Source: Mycolicibacterium cosmeticum | GTDB taxonomy: Bacteria; Actinomycetota; Actinomycetes; Mycobacteriales; Mycobacteriaceae | Assembly: GCA_016197365.1 (NCBI GenBank) | Contig: JACPVS010000017.1 | Location: 186,001-250,000, forward strand | Direction: 5' to 3' | DNA: 64,000 nucleotides | In this document: positions 47,948 to 55,953 of the stretch, one piece after another | Layout: each line of letters begins with the position of its first letter | How positions within the stretch are numbered: position 1 is the first letter of the stretch | Notes under the pieces: generated by a model | Seen by the model: only the letters and a program-made list of their open reading frames with translations | What the model was told of the DNA's origin: nothing | The model's database searches: none | Made by a program: the position numbers and the translations under genes

Positions 47948-50278
47948 GTGACGGGAACCGTGGCACCCCGCTACGCAGGAACCCGCGTCCCGCGCATCGA
48001 GGACACCCGCCTGCTCACCGGCAGGGGCACCTTCGTCGACGACGTGCAGCGCCCCGGCATGCTGCACGCCTGCTTCGTGCGCAGCCCGTTCGCCCGCGCC
48101 ACCCTCACGGGCATCGACACCACCGCGGCGCTGGCCCTGCCCGGGGTGTACGCGGTGTTCACCGCGGCGGACATCAACCCCGGCGTGCACGAGGCCTGGC
48201 ATGCCGTCGCGGGCAAGAACGTGGCCGACACCCCACGTCCGCCACTGGCCGAGGGGGAGGTGAAGTTCGTCGGCGATCCGGTCGCGATCGTGATCGCCGA
48301 GAGCAGGCGGGTGGCCGAGGACGCCGTCGACCTCGTCGACGTCGACTACGAGCAACTGCCCGCCATCGCCGATTTCCGTACGGCACAGGACAGCGCGGTC
48401 AGCGTGCACGACGCCTATCCCGACAACGTGGCAGGCGGCATGGGCGGCGCCCCACCGGACGAAGACGTGTTCGCGAATGCGGCACATGTCGTGCGGGAGA
48501 ACATCTATCAGCAGATGTACGTGCCGGTGCCGATGGAGACCCGCGGCATCGTCGCCGAATGGACTTCCAGCACATCGGAACTCACCGTGTGGGCGTCCAC
48601 CCAGACACCGCACGAACTGCGCGCCTTTGCCGCGCGACTGCTCGGCATCCCCGCCCACGGCGTGCGCGTCATCATGCGCGACACCGGCGGCGGGTTCGGC
48701 CAGAAGGTCGTCCCGATGCGCGAGGACATGGCCATCCTGCTGGCCGCGCGCAGGTCCCCCGCCGCGCTCAAGTGGATCGAGGACCGCCGCGAGAACCTGA
48801 TGTCGGCGGGACAATCCCGGCACGTCGACGGCACCGTCCGGATGGCCTTCGACGACGACGGCAAGATCCTGGCCGCCGACATCGACTTCGTCCAGGACAT
48901 CGGCGCCTACCCGACGCCGTATCCGGTGCTCACCACGGCGGCCATCGGCATGTTCTTCCCCGGCCCGTACCGGGTGCCCAAGGCCAGCTTCAACTACAAG
49001 ACGGTGTTCTCCAACACCGCGGGCCTGCATGCCTACCGCGGCCCCTGGCAGTACGAAACCCTCACGCGGGAAATGCTTCTCGACATCGCCGCGCGCAAGA
49101 TGGACATGGACCCGGTCGAACTGCGGCGGATCAACATCCTGCGCGGTGACGAGATGCCGTTCTTCAACCCCAACGGCATGCCCTACGACAACTGCGCCCC
49201 GGCGGACACCTTCGAGCAGGCCGTCAAGATCCTCGACCACGAGGGTTTCCGCAAAGCGCAGTCCGAAGCGCTGGCGCAGGGCCGCTACATCGGACTGGGG
49301 TTCTCGGCGTACATCGAGCCCACCGGCGCGGCCACCGGCCACCTCGCCACCGAGGGCGCCACCATCCGGATGGAGCCCACGGGCCGGATCAACGTGTACG
49401 TCAACGGCGGCTCCAGCGGCAACAGCCTGGAGACCACCGTCGTGCAGCTGACCGCGGATGCGCTGGGCGCCAACATCAACGACGTCTCCACCATCCAGGG
49501 CGACACCGCGGTGACGCCCTACGGCGCAGGCACCCAGGGCAGTCGCAGCGCGCCGATGACGGCGGGCGCGGTCAACGAGGCGGGCACCATCCTGCGTGGG
49601 CAGATCGCCGGGATCGCCGCCCAGATGCTCGGCGTCGAACCCGACGACATCGAACTCGCCGACTCGCGGGCCTGCGTCCGCGACGCTCCCGAGAAGAGCG
49701 TCAGCTTCGGCGACATCGCCTACCGATCGCACTACGAGCCGGTCATGCTCGCCGGGGCCTCCCCCACCCTCGAGGCCACCGCGCGGTTCAACTCGCAGTC
49801 GATGATCCACTGGGCCAACGCCACCCACGCGTGCACCTGCGAAGTGGACATCGACACCGGCCATGTCACGCTGACCCGCTACATCGTCAGCGAGGACGTC
49901 GGACCGATGATCAACCCGAACGTCGTGGAGGGTCAGGTGGCCGGCGGCACCGTCCAGGGCATCGGTGGCGCACTGCTGGAACAGCTTTCCTACGACGCCG
50001 CGGGCAACCCGCTGTCGTCCACCTTCGTGGACTACCTGCTGCCCACCGCCACCGAAGTGCCCCCGATCGAGTTCGGCCACGTCGAGATCCCGGGGCCCGG
50101 GGTCGGCGGCTACAAGGGTGCGGGCGAGGGCGGGGCCATCGGTTCGCCACCCGCCGTGATCAACGCGATCAACGACGCACTGGCGCCCCTCGGCGTGACG
50201 GTCACCCAGCTGCCCGCCAGCCCGGCGGCCATCGTCGCCCTGCTCGAACAAGCGGCATCCCCAGGAAAGGACCACTAG
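47948..50278 (+). CDS. molybdopterin large subunit, xanthine dehydrogenase/CODH superfamily
   Basis: A 776-residue Mo-binding subunit. The N-terminus GTRVPRIEDTRLLTGRGTFV matches CoxL-type proteins, GGGFGQKVVPMRED binds the pterin, and Glu727 in YKGAGEGGAIGSPP is the conserved catalytic base. The active-site loop is AYRGPWQ (residues 362-368). Form I CO dehydrogenases have AYXCSFR and form II proteins AYRGAGR, so this is neither and is unlikely to oxidise CO. The substrate is unknown. The gene heads a four-gene operon with CoxG, FAD and 2Fe-2S subunits. The 113-bp upstream gap may hold TTGGAA (47850) and TACGAT (47871). Confidence 0.92.
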   Translation: MTGTVAPRYAGTRVPRIEDTRLLTGRGTFVDDVQRPGMLHACFVRSPFARATLTGIDTTAALALPGVYAVFTAADINPGVHEAWHAVAGKNVADTPRPPLAEGEVKFVGDPVAIVIAESRRVAEDAVDLVDVDYEQLPAIADFRTAQDSAVSVHDAYPDNVAGGMGGAPPDEDVFANAAHVVRENIYQQMYVPVPMETRGIVAEWTSSTSELTVWASTQTPHELRAFAARLLGIPAHGVRVIMRDTGGGFGQKVVPMREDMAILLAARRSPAALKWIEDRRENLMSAGQSRHVDGTVRMAFDDDGKILAADIDFVQDIGAYPTPYPVLTTAAIGMFFPGPYRVPKASFNYKTVFSNTAGLHAYRGPWQYETLTREMLLDIAARKMDMDPVELRRINILRGDEMPFFNPNGMPYDNCAPADTFEQAVKILDHEGFRKAQSEALAQGRYIGLGFSAYIEPTGAATGHLATEGATIRMEPTGRINVYVNGGSSGNSLETTVVQLTADALGANINDVSTIQGDTAVTPYGAGTQGSRSAPMTAGAVNEAGTILRGQIAGIAAQMLGVEPDDIELADSRACVRDAPEKSVSFGDIAYRSHYEPVMLAGASPTLEATARFNSQSMIHWANATHACTCEVDIDTGHVTLTRYIVSEDVGPMINPNVVEGQVAGGTVQGIGGALLEQLSYDAAGNPLSSTFVDYLLPTATEVPPIEFGHVEIPGPGVGGYKGAGEGGAIGSPPAVINAINDALAPLGVTVTQLPASPAAIVALLEQAASPGKDH

Positions 50279-50280
50279 GC

Positions 50281-50961
50281 GTGGAACTCAACAACGAATT
50301 CCGGGTTGCCGTGCCCGCAGCCAAGACCTGGGAGGTGTTCACCGACGTCGAACGCGTGGCGCCCTGCCTGCCGGGTGCCACCCTGCTCTCGGTGGACGGT
50401 GACGACTTCACCGGCGCGGTGAAGGTGAAGGTCGGCCCGATCACGGTGTCCTACAAGGGTGTTGCGGCGTATAAGGAGAAGGACGAAGCAGCCCGCCGGA
50501 TCGTGCTACGCGCCGAGGGCAAGGAGACGCGCGGCAACGGCACCGCCGCGGCCACCGTCACCGCCCAACTCAAGGACGAGGGCGATGCCACCAGCGTGGT
50601 GATCACCACCGACCTGGCGATCTCGGGGAAGGCCGCCCAGTTCGGCCGCGGGGTGCTCGCCGACGTGTCCAGCAACCTCATCGAGCAGTTCGCACGCAGC
50701 CTGGAAGCCGAATTGCTGGGCGGCGCAGCACCTTCGGACACGCAGCCCGGCGAGACCGTGGCGCCGGCTTCCGCCGATTCCGTCGACCTGCTGAAGGTGG
50801 TGGCGGTGCCGGTGGCCAAACGGTTCGGGCCGGTGCTCGCGGCGGCGGCCGCCGCCGGTGCGGTCGGGTTCCTCGCCGGACGCCGCAAGCGCAAGGCCGT
50901 GCCCCCGGCGGCGGCCGTCTCCGCCGAACTGCAGGCGCTGCTCGCCCGGCTGCTGTCGTGA
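50281..50961 (+). CDS. CoxG-like SRPBCC protein with membrane tail
   Basis: A 226-residue CoxG-family protein. The SRPBCC domain starts NEFRVAVPAAKTWEVFTDVE and includes PCLPGATLLSVDGDDFTGAV. A hydrophobic helix near the C-terminus (GPVLAAAAAAGAVGFLAGRR) followed by RKRK suggests membrane attachment. In Oligotropha, CoxG recruits CO dehydrogenase to the membrane, so here it may dock the hydroxylase. The GTG start is 2 bp after the large-subunit stop, and the end overlaps the FAD subunit by 4 bp. Confidence 0.9.
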   Translation: MELNNEFRVAVPAAKTWEVFTDVERVAPCLPGATLLSVDGDDFTGAVKVKVGPITVSYKGVAAYKEKDEAARRIVLRAEGKETRGNGTAAATVTAQLKDEGDATSVVITTDLAISGKAAQFGRGVLADVSSNLIEQFARSLEAELLGGAAPSDTQPGETVAPASADSVDLLKVVAVPVAKRFGPVLAAAAAAGAVGFLAGRRKRKAVPPAAAVSAELQALLARLLS

Positions 50962-51833
50962 AAGCCGCTCCGTTCGCCTACCACCGGGCCGACACGGTCA
51001 AGGAGGCCGCAGAACTGCTGGCCGACTTCGGCGATGAGGTCAAGATCCTCGCCGGTGGGCAGAGCCTGGTGCCCATGCTGGCCATGCGGCTGACGCATTT
51101 CGAGAATCTGGTCGACATCTCGCGACTGGGCGAACTGCAGGGCATCGATCTGGTCGGCGACGAGGTGGTCGTCGGCGCGGGCACCACACACGCCCTGGTC
51201 GGAATGGACGACGAGGTGGCCGATTCCGTGCCGCTGCTGACGCGGGCGACCCCACACATCGGGCACTTCCAGATCCGCGCCCGCGGCACCCTGGGCGGTG
51301 CCGTCGCGCACGCCGACCCCGCCGCCGAGTTCGCGGCGGTGGCCCTGACGCTGGACGCCACCATGGAAGCCGTCTCCGCGCGCGGCGACCGGCAGATCGC
51401 GGCGGCCGACTTCTTCACCGGTTTGTGGGAGAACGCGCTGGCGGCCGATGAACTGCTGGCCGCGGTGCGATTCCCGGTGTGGTCGGGCCGGTGCGGTTTC
51501 GCGGTGCACGAATTCGCGCAACGGCACGGCGATTTCGCCGTCGCGGGGGCGACCGTCGCCGTCCAGGTGGACGACGACGACCGCGTCACCCGCTGCGGTG
51601 TGGGACTGCTCGGGCTGGGCTCCACCCCCGAGCGCGGCACACCCGCCGAGTCCGCGGTGCTGGGCAGGCCGGTCGGTGACATCAGCGCCGACGAGTTCGG
51701 CAGATTGGCATTGTCCGACTTGCAGAACATCCCGTCCGATCTACAGGGTTCGGTGTCCTATCGCACCAGAGTGGGCGCCGCGATGGTCGCGCGGGCCTGG
51801 ACCGAGGCAACCACGGAGGCGCTCGATGCATGA
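50958..51833 (+). CDS. FAD-binding medium subunit (CoxM-like)
   Basis: A 291-residue FAD subunit of a molybdenum hydroxylase. The motifs are KILAGGQSLVPMLAMRLTHF and GTLGGAVAHADPAAEF, both flavin-binding. It passes electrons from the 2Fe-2S subunit to FAD. The GTG start overlaps the CoxG-like stop (GTGA), and its own stop overlaps the small-subunit start by 8 bp. Confidence 0.94.
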   Translation: MKAAPFAYHRADTVKEAAELLADFGDEVKILAGGQSLVPMLAMRLTHFENLVDISRLGELQGIDLVGDEVVVGAGTTHALVGMDDEVADSVPLLTRATPHIGHFQIRARGTLGGAVAHADPAAEFAAVALTLDATMEAVSARGDRQIAAADFFTGLWENALAADELLAAVRFPVWSGRCGFAVHEFAQRHGDFAVAGATVAVQVDDDDRVTRCGVGLLGLGSTPERGTPAESAVLGRPVGDISADEFGRLALSDLQNIPSDLQGSVSYRTRVGAAMVARAWTEATTEALDA

Positions 51834-52302
51834 ACTACCGGTGGGCATCTCGGTCAACGGCCGAAGCCATCAACACTCCGTGGAACCGCGCATCACGCTC
51901 GCCGACTTCCTGCGGGAGAACTGCGGGCTGACCGGCACCCACCTGGGTTGCGAGCACGGCGCCTGCGGCGCCTGCACCGTGCTGCTGGACGGTCAGGCGG
52001 TCCGCTCGTGTCTGGTGTTCGCCGTCCAGACCGACGGCCAGGAGGTGACGACGGTCGAGGGCATCGCCGAGGAAGACGGTCAGCTGTCCCCCGTCCAGGC
52101 CGCACTGCGCGACTGCCATGGTCTCCAATGCGGTTTCTGCACACCGGGTTTCGTCACATCGATCACGGCACTGCTACGGGACAACCCGGAGCCCACCGAC
52201 GAGGAGATCCGCGAGGGCCTGTCCGGCAACTTCTGCCGCTGCACCGGATATCAAGGCATCGTCAACGCGGTGCACCAGGCGGCGCAGAACATCCGCGCCT
52301 GA
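51826..52302 (+). CDS. 2Fe-2S small subunit (CoxS-like)
   Basis: A 158-residue iron-sulfur subunit. The plant-type cluster is CEHGACGACTVLLDG with a fourth Cys in VRSC; the second cluster is CGFCTPGF and CRCTGYQG. Together with the large and FAD subunits it forms a complete hydroxylase. The ATG is inside the last codons of the FAD-subunit gene. The stop abuts the stop of the convergent SDR gene with no gap, so no terminator lies between them. Confidence 0.95.
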   Translation: MHELPVGISVNGRSHQHSVEPRITLADFLRENCGLTGTHLGCEHGACGACTVLLDGQAVRSCLVFAVQTDGQEVTTVEGIAEEDGQLSPVQAALRDCHGLQCGFCTPGFVTSITALLRDNPEPTDEEIREGLSGNFCRCTGYQGIVNAVHQAAQNIRA

Positions 52303-53136
52303 CTAGTCGACCACGCCGCGCAGCGCGTCCTCACCGAACACCGGCCCCAGCATCGAGGACATGTCGGGGCCGCGACGCAGGCAGTGCCCGCCGTCCACGT
52401 TGAGCAACTGACCCGTGATCCACTGGGCTGCATCGCTGAGCAGGAAGATCGCCGCATTGGCGATGTCCTCCACCTCACCGGGCCGCGGCAGCGGCGTGCA
52501 GTTGGCGTAGTCGGCGCTGATCTCCGGTGAATCCAGGATCGGCGCCACCATCTCGGTCCTGATCAGACCCGGCCGGATGCTGTTCACCCGAACCCACGAC
52601 GGGCCGAGTTCGTCGGCGGCCAGCTGCATCAGATTGTCGAGCGCGGCCTTGCTCGGGCCGTAGGCGGCGAACCACCGATGGGTGTTGCTCGACGCGATCG
52701 ACGAGATTCCGACGAATGACCCGCCGCCGCCGCGGACCATGGCCCGGGCGCTGTGCTTGAGCACATACATGGTGCCGTTGACGTTGAGGTCGACGGTCTT
52801 GCGCCATCCGTCGGAATCCACCTGTGTCAGTGGGCCGATGGTCAGCGAGCCGCCGGCGCAGTGCACGACACCGTGCAGTCGTCCGTTCCACGCCGTGGCG
52901 GCATCCACAGCGCGGGCGACTTCGTCTTCGTCGGTGACGTCGGCGGGTTCGTACCGAACTCGTCCCGCTCCACCCGCTGCCGCGATCTCGTCGACGACGG
53001 CGGACAGGCGATCCGCGTTGCGGCCCACCAGCATTGCGTTGCCGCCGCTGGCGACCACCGCCGCCGCGACACCCTTGCCGATACCGCTGCCGCCGCCGGT
53101 CACCAGAACCGTGCGATCGGCCAATGAGAGCTGCAC
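52303..53136 (-). CDS. SDR-family oxidoreductase behind a KstR-like box
   Basis: A 277-residue short-chain dehydrogenase. VLVTGGGSGIGKGVAAAVVA is the cofactor motif, HCAGG replaces the usual NNAG, and S in GISSIASS with Y-G-P-S-K form the active site. The GTG at 53136 follows GAAGGGA and gives VQLSLADRTVLVTGGG. A KstR-like palindrome lies 24 bp upstream. KstR controls cholesterol catabolism in mycobacteria, so this enzyme may act on a sterol ring or side-chain intermediate. Confidence 0.88.
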   Translation of the reverse strand: MQLSLADRTVLVTGGGSGIGKGVAAAVVASGGNAMLVGRNADRLSAVVDEIAAAGGAGRVRYEPADVTDEDEVARAVDAATAWNGRLHGVVHCAGGSLTIGPLTQVDSDGWRKTVDLNVNGTMYVLKHSARAMVRGGGGSFVGISSIASSNTHRWFAAYGPSKAALDNLMQLAADELGPSWVRVNSIRPGLIRTEMVAPILDSPEISADYANCTPLPRPGEVEDIANAAIFLLSDAAQWITGQLLNVDGGHCLRRGPDMSSMLGPVFGEDALRGVVD

Positions 53137-53159
53137 CGCGATCCCTTCAACGTCAAAAC

Positions 53160-53173
53160 TGAAACACGTTCTC
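53160..53173. promoter_or_regulatory. KstR-like operator
   Basis: TGAAACACGTTCTC agrees with the KstR consensus TNNAACNNGTTNNA except for the last base, and shares the AACACGTTCT core with the strongest known sites. It is 24 bp upstream of the SDR start. The rest of 53137-53399 contains no coding sequence I can support; TATTCT at 53315-53320 may be the -10 of the next gene. Confidence 0.5.
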
Positions 53174-53399
53174 GTCATAGAACCACGCCGCACCGGTGCC
53201 GTACAGCAGTTCGCCGTCCAGTCATGGCACAGCAAGTGTCCAGAGCGTTCACAGAATTGGCACGGCCGCACCAATTTTGGCGCCGTTGGCCGCTCTTTCC
53301 GGCCCTCGCCAGCGTATTCTCGGCACAGGAGTCACCTCCCGTCCGAGCCCTGGATCACCCAGTCGATCCGGCCGGCAAATCACAGAAAGCGTGACGTTC

Positions 53400-53747
53400 A
53401 TGGCGACCTTCGCGTTCCCCGCCCGACGACTGATTCTTGCCGGCGGGTTCGCCGCTGCGGTCGTCGCGGCCCCCGCTCTCGCGGCGTTCGCCGTCGAGTC
53501 ACCCGCACCGGGACCCGCCCTCGCGTCCTGTCCGTCCGGCGAATCGGAGGACACCTTCACCGGCAACTGCACCCCGGAACTGGTGCCGAACTCTCCGGAG
53601 TTCGGCACCACCTCCGCGGGCGGCGGCGGTCTGCCGTCGGTCGACGGCATCCCGTGCACCGGCGGTAACTCCGGCCAGTGCATCGGCCTGTCGGAAGATC
53701 AGCCGCAGTTCGTGCAGCCGCGCACCAGCGTGAGCTCCAGCCCCTAG
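53400..53747 (+). CDS. Ibp1-like small secreted protein, copy 1
   Basis: A 115-residue exported protein of the group annotated in mycobacteria as intersectin-EH-binding protein Ibp1. The signal is MATFAFPARRLILAGGFAAA with cleavage near ALAAFA. The mature part has CPSGESEDTFTGNC, PELVPNSPEFG, and IPCTGGNSGQCIGLSEDQPQ, with four Cys likely in two disulfides. A GTG at 53391 could add MTF. The annotated name comes from family usage; a function is not established. A terminator follows at 53761. Confidence 0.75.
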   Translation: MATFAFPARRLILAGGFAAAVVAAPALAAFAVESPAPGPALASCPSGESEDTFTGNCTPELVPNSPEFGTTSAGGGGLPSVDGIPCTGGNSGQCIGLSEDQPQFVQPRTSVSSSP

Positions 53748-53760
53748 CGCGCCGTTGACA

Positions 53761-53793
53761 AAAGCCGGGGTTGCCTGCGGGTGCCCCGGCTTT
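53761..53793. terminator. terminator after Ibp1-like copy 1
   Basis: AAAGCCGGGG (53761-53770) is perfectly inverted at 53784-53793 around a 13-nt loop, ending in TTT. It is 13 bp after the stop and separates the two paralogues into independent transcripts. Confidence 0.75.
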
Positions 53794-53917
53794 GTCGTGC
53801 GTTCCGTCGATCAGCGCCGGCACAACTCCCAGGCAACTCATGGAACCCATGCAGATTCTTCCCAGCTTCCTTAGAATCTGTCCGACGTCTCGGTCAATAA
53901 CTACAGAAAGCGTGACG

Positions 53918-54265
53918 ATGGCGACCTTCGAGTTCTCCGTTCCACGATTGGTCCTTGCGGGCGGATTCGCTGTCGCGGTGGCCGCCGCCCCGGTGGTCGC
54001 CATCCTCGCGACTGCCGGTCCGGCCACCGGCACAGTGGCAGCCTGCCCGTCCGGCGAGGAAGAAGACCTGTACACAGGCTCGTGCCTGCCGCATACCGTC
54101 CCGAATTCGCCGGCGTCGCCGTTCAGCGCCATCCCCGGCAATCCCGACCTGCCCGCCATCAACGGCATCCCCTGCACCGGCCGCAACTCGGGCCAGTGCA
54201 TCGGTCTGGCCGAGGACGCGCCGCAGTTCCAGCAGCCGCACAGCAGCGTCAGCTCCAGCCCGTAA
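53918..54265 (+). CDS. Ibp1-like small secreted protein, copy 2
   Basis: A 115-residue paralogue of the preceding gene and of equal length. Signal MATFEFSVPRLVLAGGFAVA; then CPSGEEEDLYTGSC, HTVPNSPASPF, and INGIPCTGRNSGQCIGLAED, with the same four Cys. The segment ACAGAAAGCGTGACG just upstream of the start is shared with copy 1, so the duplication includes the translation region. TAGAAT at 53872-53877 may be the -10. A hairpin follows at 54273. Confidence 0.75.
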   Translation: MATFEFSVPRLVLAGGFAVAVAAAPVVAILATAGPATGTVAACPSGEEEDLYTGSCLPHTVPNSPASPFSAIPGNPDLPAINGIPCTGRNSGQCIGLAEDAPQFQQPHSSVSSSP

Positions 54266-54272
54266 GTGGCTG

Positions 54273-54311
54273 GTGACCGGGCCTGATGTACACAGCACCG
54301 GGCCCGGTCAC
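54273..54311. terminator. hairpin after Ibp1-like copy 2
   Basis: GTGACCGGGCC (54273-54283) is inverted at 54301-54311 with a 17-nt loop. There is no T-tract, so it may be a weak terminator or an RNA 3'-end structure. It ends just before the leaderless promoter of the next gene. Confidence 0.55.
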
Positions 54312-54312
54312 C

Positions 54313-54318
54313 TACAGT
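54313..54318 (+). promoter_or_regulatory. -10 element, leaderless Rv3489-like/otsA transcript
   Basis: TACAGT fits TANNNT and is 6 nt before the ATG at 54325. It would drive the small gene and otsA as one message. Confidence 0.45.
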
Positions 54319-54324
54319 TAGTGG

Positions 54325-54489
54325 ATGCCTGCAAAATCTGATACCGCCGAGATCGGCGAAGTCGAGCCGGTCGCCGACGACACTGCCAGTCAGGCGCGTC
54401 GAGTGGTCGCCGCCTACGCAACCGATGCCGACGAATGCCGGACGTTCCTTTCCATGCTCGGTATTGGTCCCGCGAAGCAAGAGGCGTAG
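54325..54489 (+). CDS. small conserved protein upstream of otsA (Rv3489 type)
   Basis: A 54-residue reading frame: MPAKSDTAEIGEVEPVADD, then QARRVVAAYATDADECRTFL and SMLGIGPAKQEA. Length and place match Rv3489, the small gene directly before otsA in M. tuberculosis. The stop is followed at once by the otsA GTG, so it is co-translated with trehalose-6-phosphate synthase. It is acidic at the N-terminus with a helical C-terminus and one Cys. Function unknown; a regulatory role for OtsA is possible from context only. Confidence 0.8.
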   Translation: MPAKSDTAEIGEVEPVADDTASQARRVVAAYATDADECRTFLSMLGIGPAKQEA

Positions 54490-55953
54490 GTGGCCTCCGG
54501 AGGCGGAAACTCGACCGACTCCAGCCCCACCGAAGGCAGTTCCGACTTCGTCGTGGTCGCCAATCGGCTGCCGATCGACCAGGTCCGGTTGCCCGACGGC
54601 ACCACCACGTGGAAGCGCAGCCCCGGCGGTCTGGTGACCGCTCTGGAGCCGCTGCTACGCAAACAGCACGGCGCCTGGATCGGTTGGCCGGGCGTCGCGG
54701 ACAGCGACGAAGAGCCGATCATCCAGGACGGGCTGCGTCTCTACCCGGTGCGCCTGTCCGCCGATGACGTCGCCGAATACTACGAAGGTTTCTCCAACGC
54801 CACGCTGTGGCCGCTGTATCACGACGTCATCGTCAAACCCATCTACCGCCGTGAGTGGTGGGACCGCTACGTCGACGTGAACCGCCGCTTCGCCGAGGCC
54901 ACCTCCAGGGCGGCGGCGCACGGGGCGACCATCTGGGTGCAGGACTACCAACTGCAGCTGGTCCCGAAGATGCTGCGCATGCTGCGCCCCGATCTGACCA
55001 TCGGCTTCTTCCTGCACATCCCCTTCCCGCCGGTCGAACTCTTCATGCAGATGCCCTGGCGCACCGAGATCATCGAAGGCCTGTTGGGCGCCGACCTGGT
55101 GGGCTTCCACCTGCCCGGCGGGGCGCAGAACTTCCTCATCCTGGCGCGCCGGCTCGTCGGGGCCAACACCTCACGCGGGACGGTCGGCGTGCGATCCCGG
55201 TTCGGCGAGGTGCAGGTCGGCTTCCGGACGGTGAAAGTCGGCGCGTTCCCCATCTCCATCGACTCGGCCGACCTCGACACCAAGGCACGTGACCGTGGAA
55301 TCCGGCAGCGCGCCAAGGAGATTCGCGCTGAACTCGGCAACCCACGGAAGGTCATGCTGGGTGTCGACAGACTGGACTACACCAAGGGTATCGATGTCCG
55401 GCTGAGGGCGTTCTCCGATCTGCTCGCCGAGAAGCGCGCCGACCGCACCGACACGGTGCTGGTGCAACTGGCCACCCCCAGCCGGGAACGGGTGGAGAGC
55501 TACATCGAGATGCGCGAGGACATCGAGCGTCAGGTCGGCCACATCAACGGTGAGTACGGCGAGATCGGTAGGCCGGTGGTGCATTACGTGCACCGCGCCA
55601 TACCGCGCGACGACCTGATCGCCTTCTTCGTCGCGGCCGACATCATGCTCGTCACGCCGCTGCGCGACGGGATGAACCTGGTCGCCAAGGAATACGTGGC
55701 GTGCCGCAGCGACCTGGGCGGGGCACTGGTGCTATCCGAATTCACCGGTGCGGCAGCCGAATTACGGCAGGCCTACCTGTGCAATCCGCACCACACCGAC
55801 GGGGTGAAGTTGGCCATCGAGCAAGCGCTCGACCAGTCAGCCGACGAAGGTAAGCGGCGGATGCGGGCGATGCGCAGGCAGGTGCTGGCCCACGACGTGG
55901 ACCGCTGGGCCCGTTCGTTCCTGGACGCGCTGGCCGTCGGCCGCGGTAACTAG
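54490..55953 (+). CDS. otsA: trehalose-6-phosphate synthase OtsA
   Basis: A 487-residue GT20 enzyme that joins (U/A)DP-glucose and glucose-6-phosphate. Motifs in order: SPGGLVTALEPLL, IGWPG, VQDYQLQLVPKMLR, VGFHLPGGAQNFL, GVDRLDYTKGIDVRL, and TPLRDGMNLVAKEYVACR near the C-terminus. Trehalose is the head group for mycolate export and an osmolyte. The GTG immediately follows the stop of the small upstream gene. It converges on the mce4 operon with a 4-bp overlap. Rv3491, which lies between them in M. tuberculosis, is absent. Confidence 0.97.
   Translation: MASGGGNSTDSSPTEGSSDFVVVANRLPIDQVRLPDGTTTWKRSPGGLVTALEPLLRKQHGAWIGWPGVADSDEEPIIQDGLRLYPVRLSADDVAEYYEGFSNATLWPLYHDVIVKPIYRREWWDRYVDVNRRFAEATSRAAAHGATIWVQDYQLQLVPKMLRMLRPDLTIGFFLHIPFPPVELFMQMPWRTEIIEGLLGADLVGFHLPGGAQNFLILARRLVGANTSRGTVGVRSRFGEVQVGFRTVKVGAFPISIDSADLDTKARDRGIRQRAKEIRAELGNPRKVMLGVDRLDYTKGIDVRLRAFSDLLAEKRADRTDTVLVQLATPSRERVESYIEMREDIERQVGHINGEYGEIGRPVVHYVHRAIPRDDLIAFFVAADIMLVTPLRDGMNLVAKEYVACRSDLGGALVLSEFTGAAAELRQAYLCNPHHTDGVKLAIEQALDQSADEGKRRMRAMRRQVLAHDVDRWARSFLDALAVGRGN

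Noticed and set aside
47870..50275. An open frame of about 800 codons antisense to the molybdenum hydroxylase large subunit
   Set aside because: High-GC genes commonly leave long open antisense frames. Its composition is Arg/Gly/His/Val-rich with no motif, and the sense frame is a complete enzyme.
47948..50278. Aerobic carbon monoxide dehydrogenase assignment for the large subunit
   Set aside because: The AYXCSFR loop that binds the Mo-Cu cluster is absent; the loop reads AYRGPWQ.
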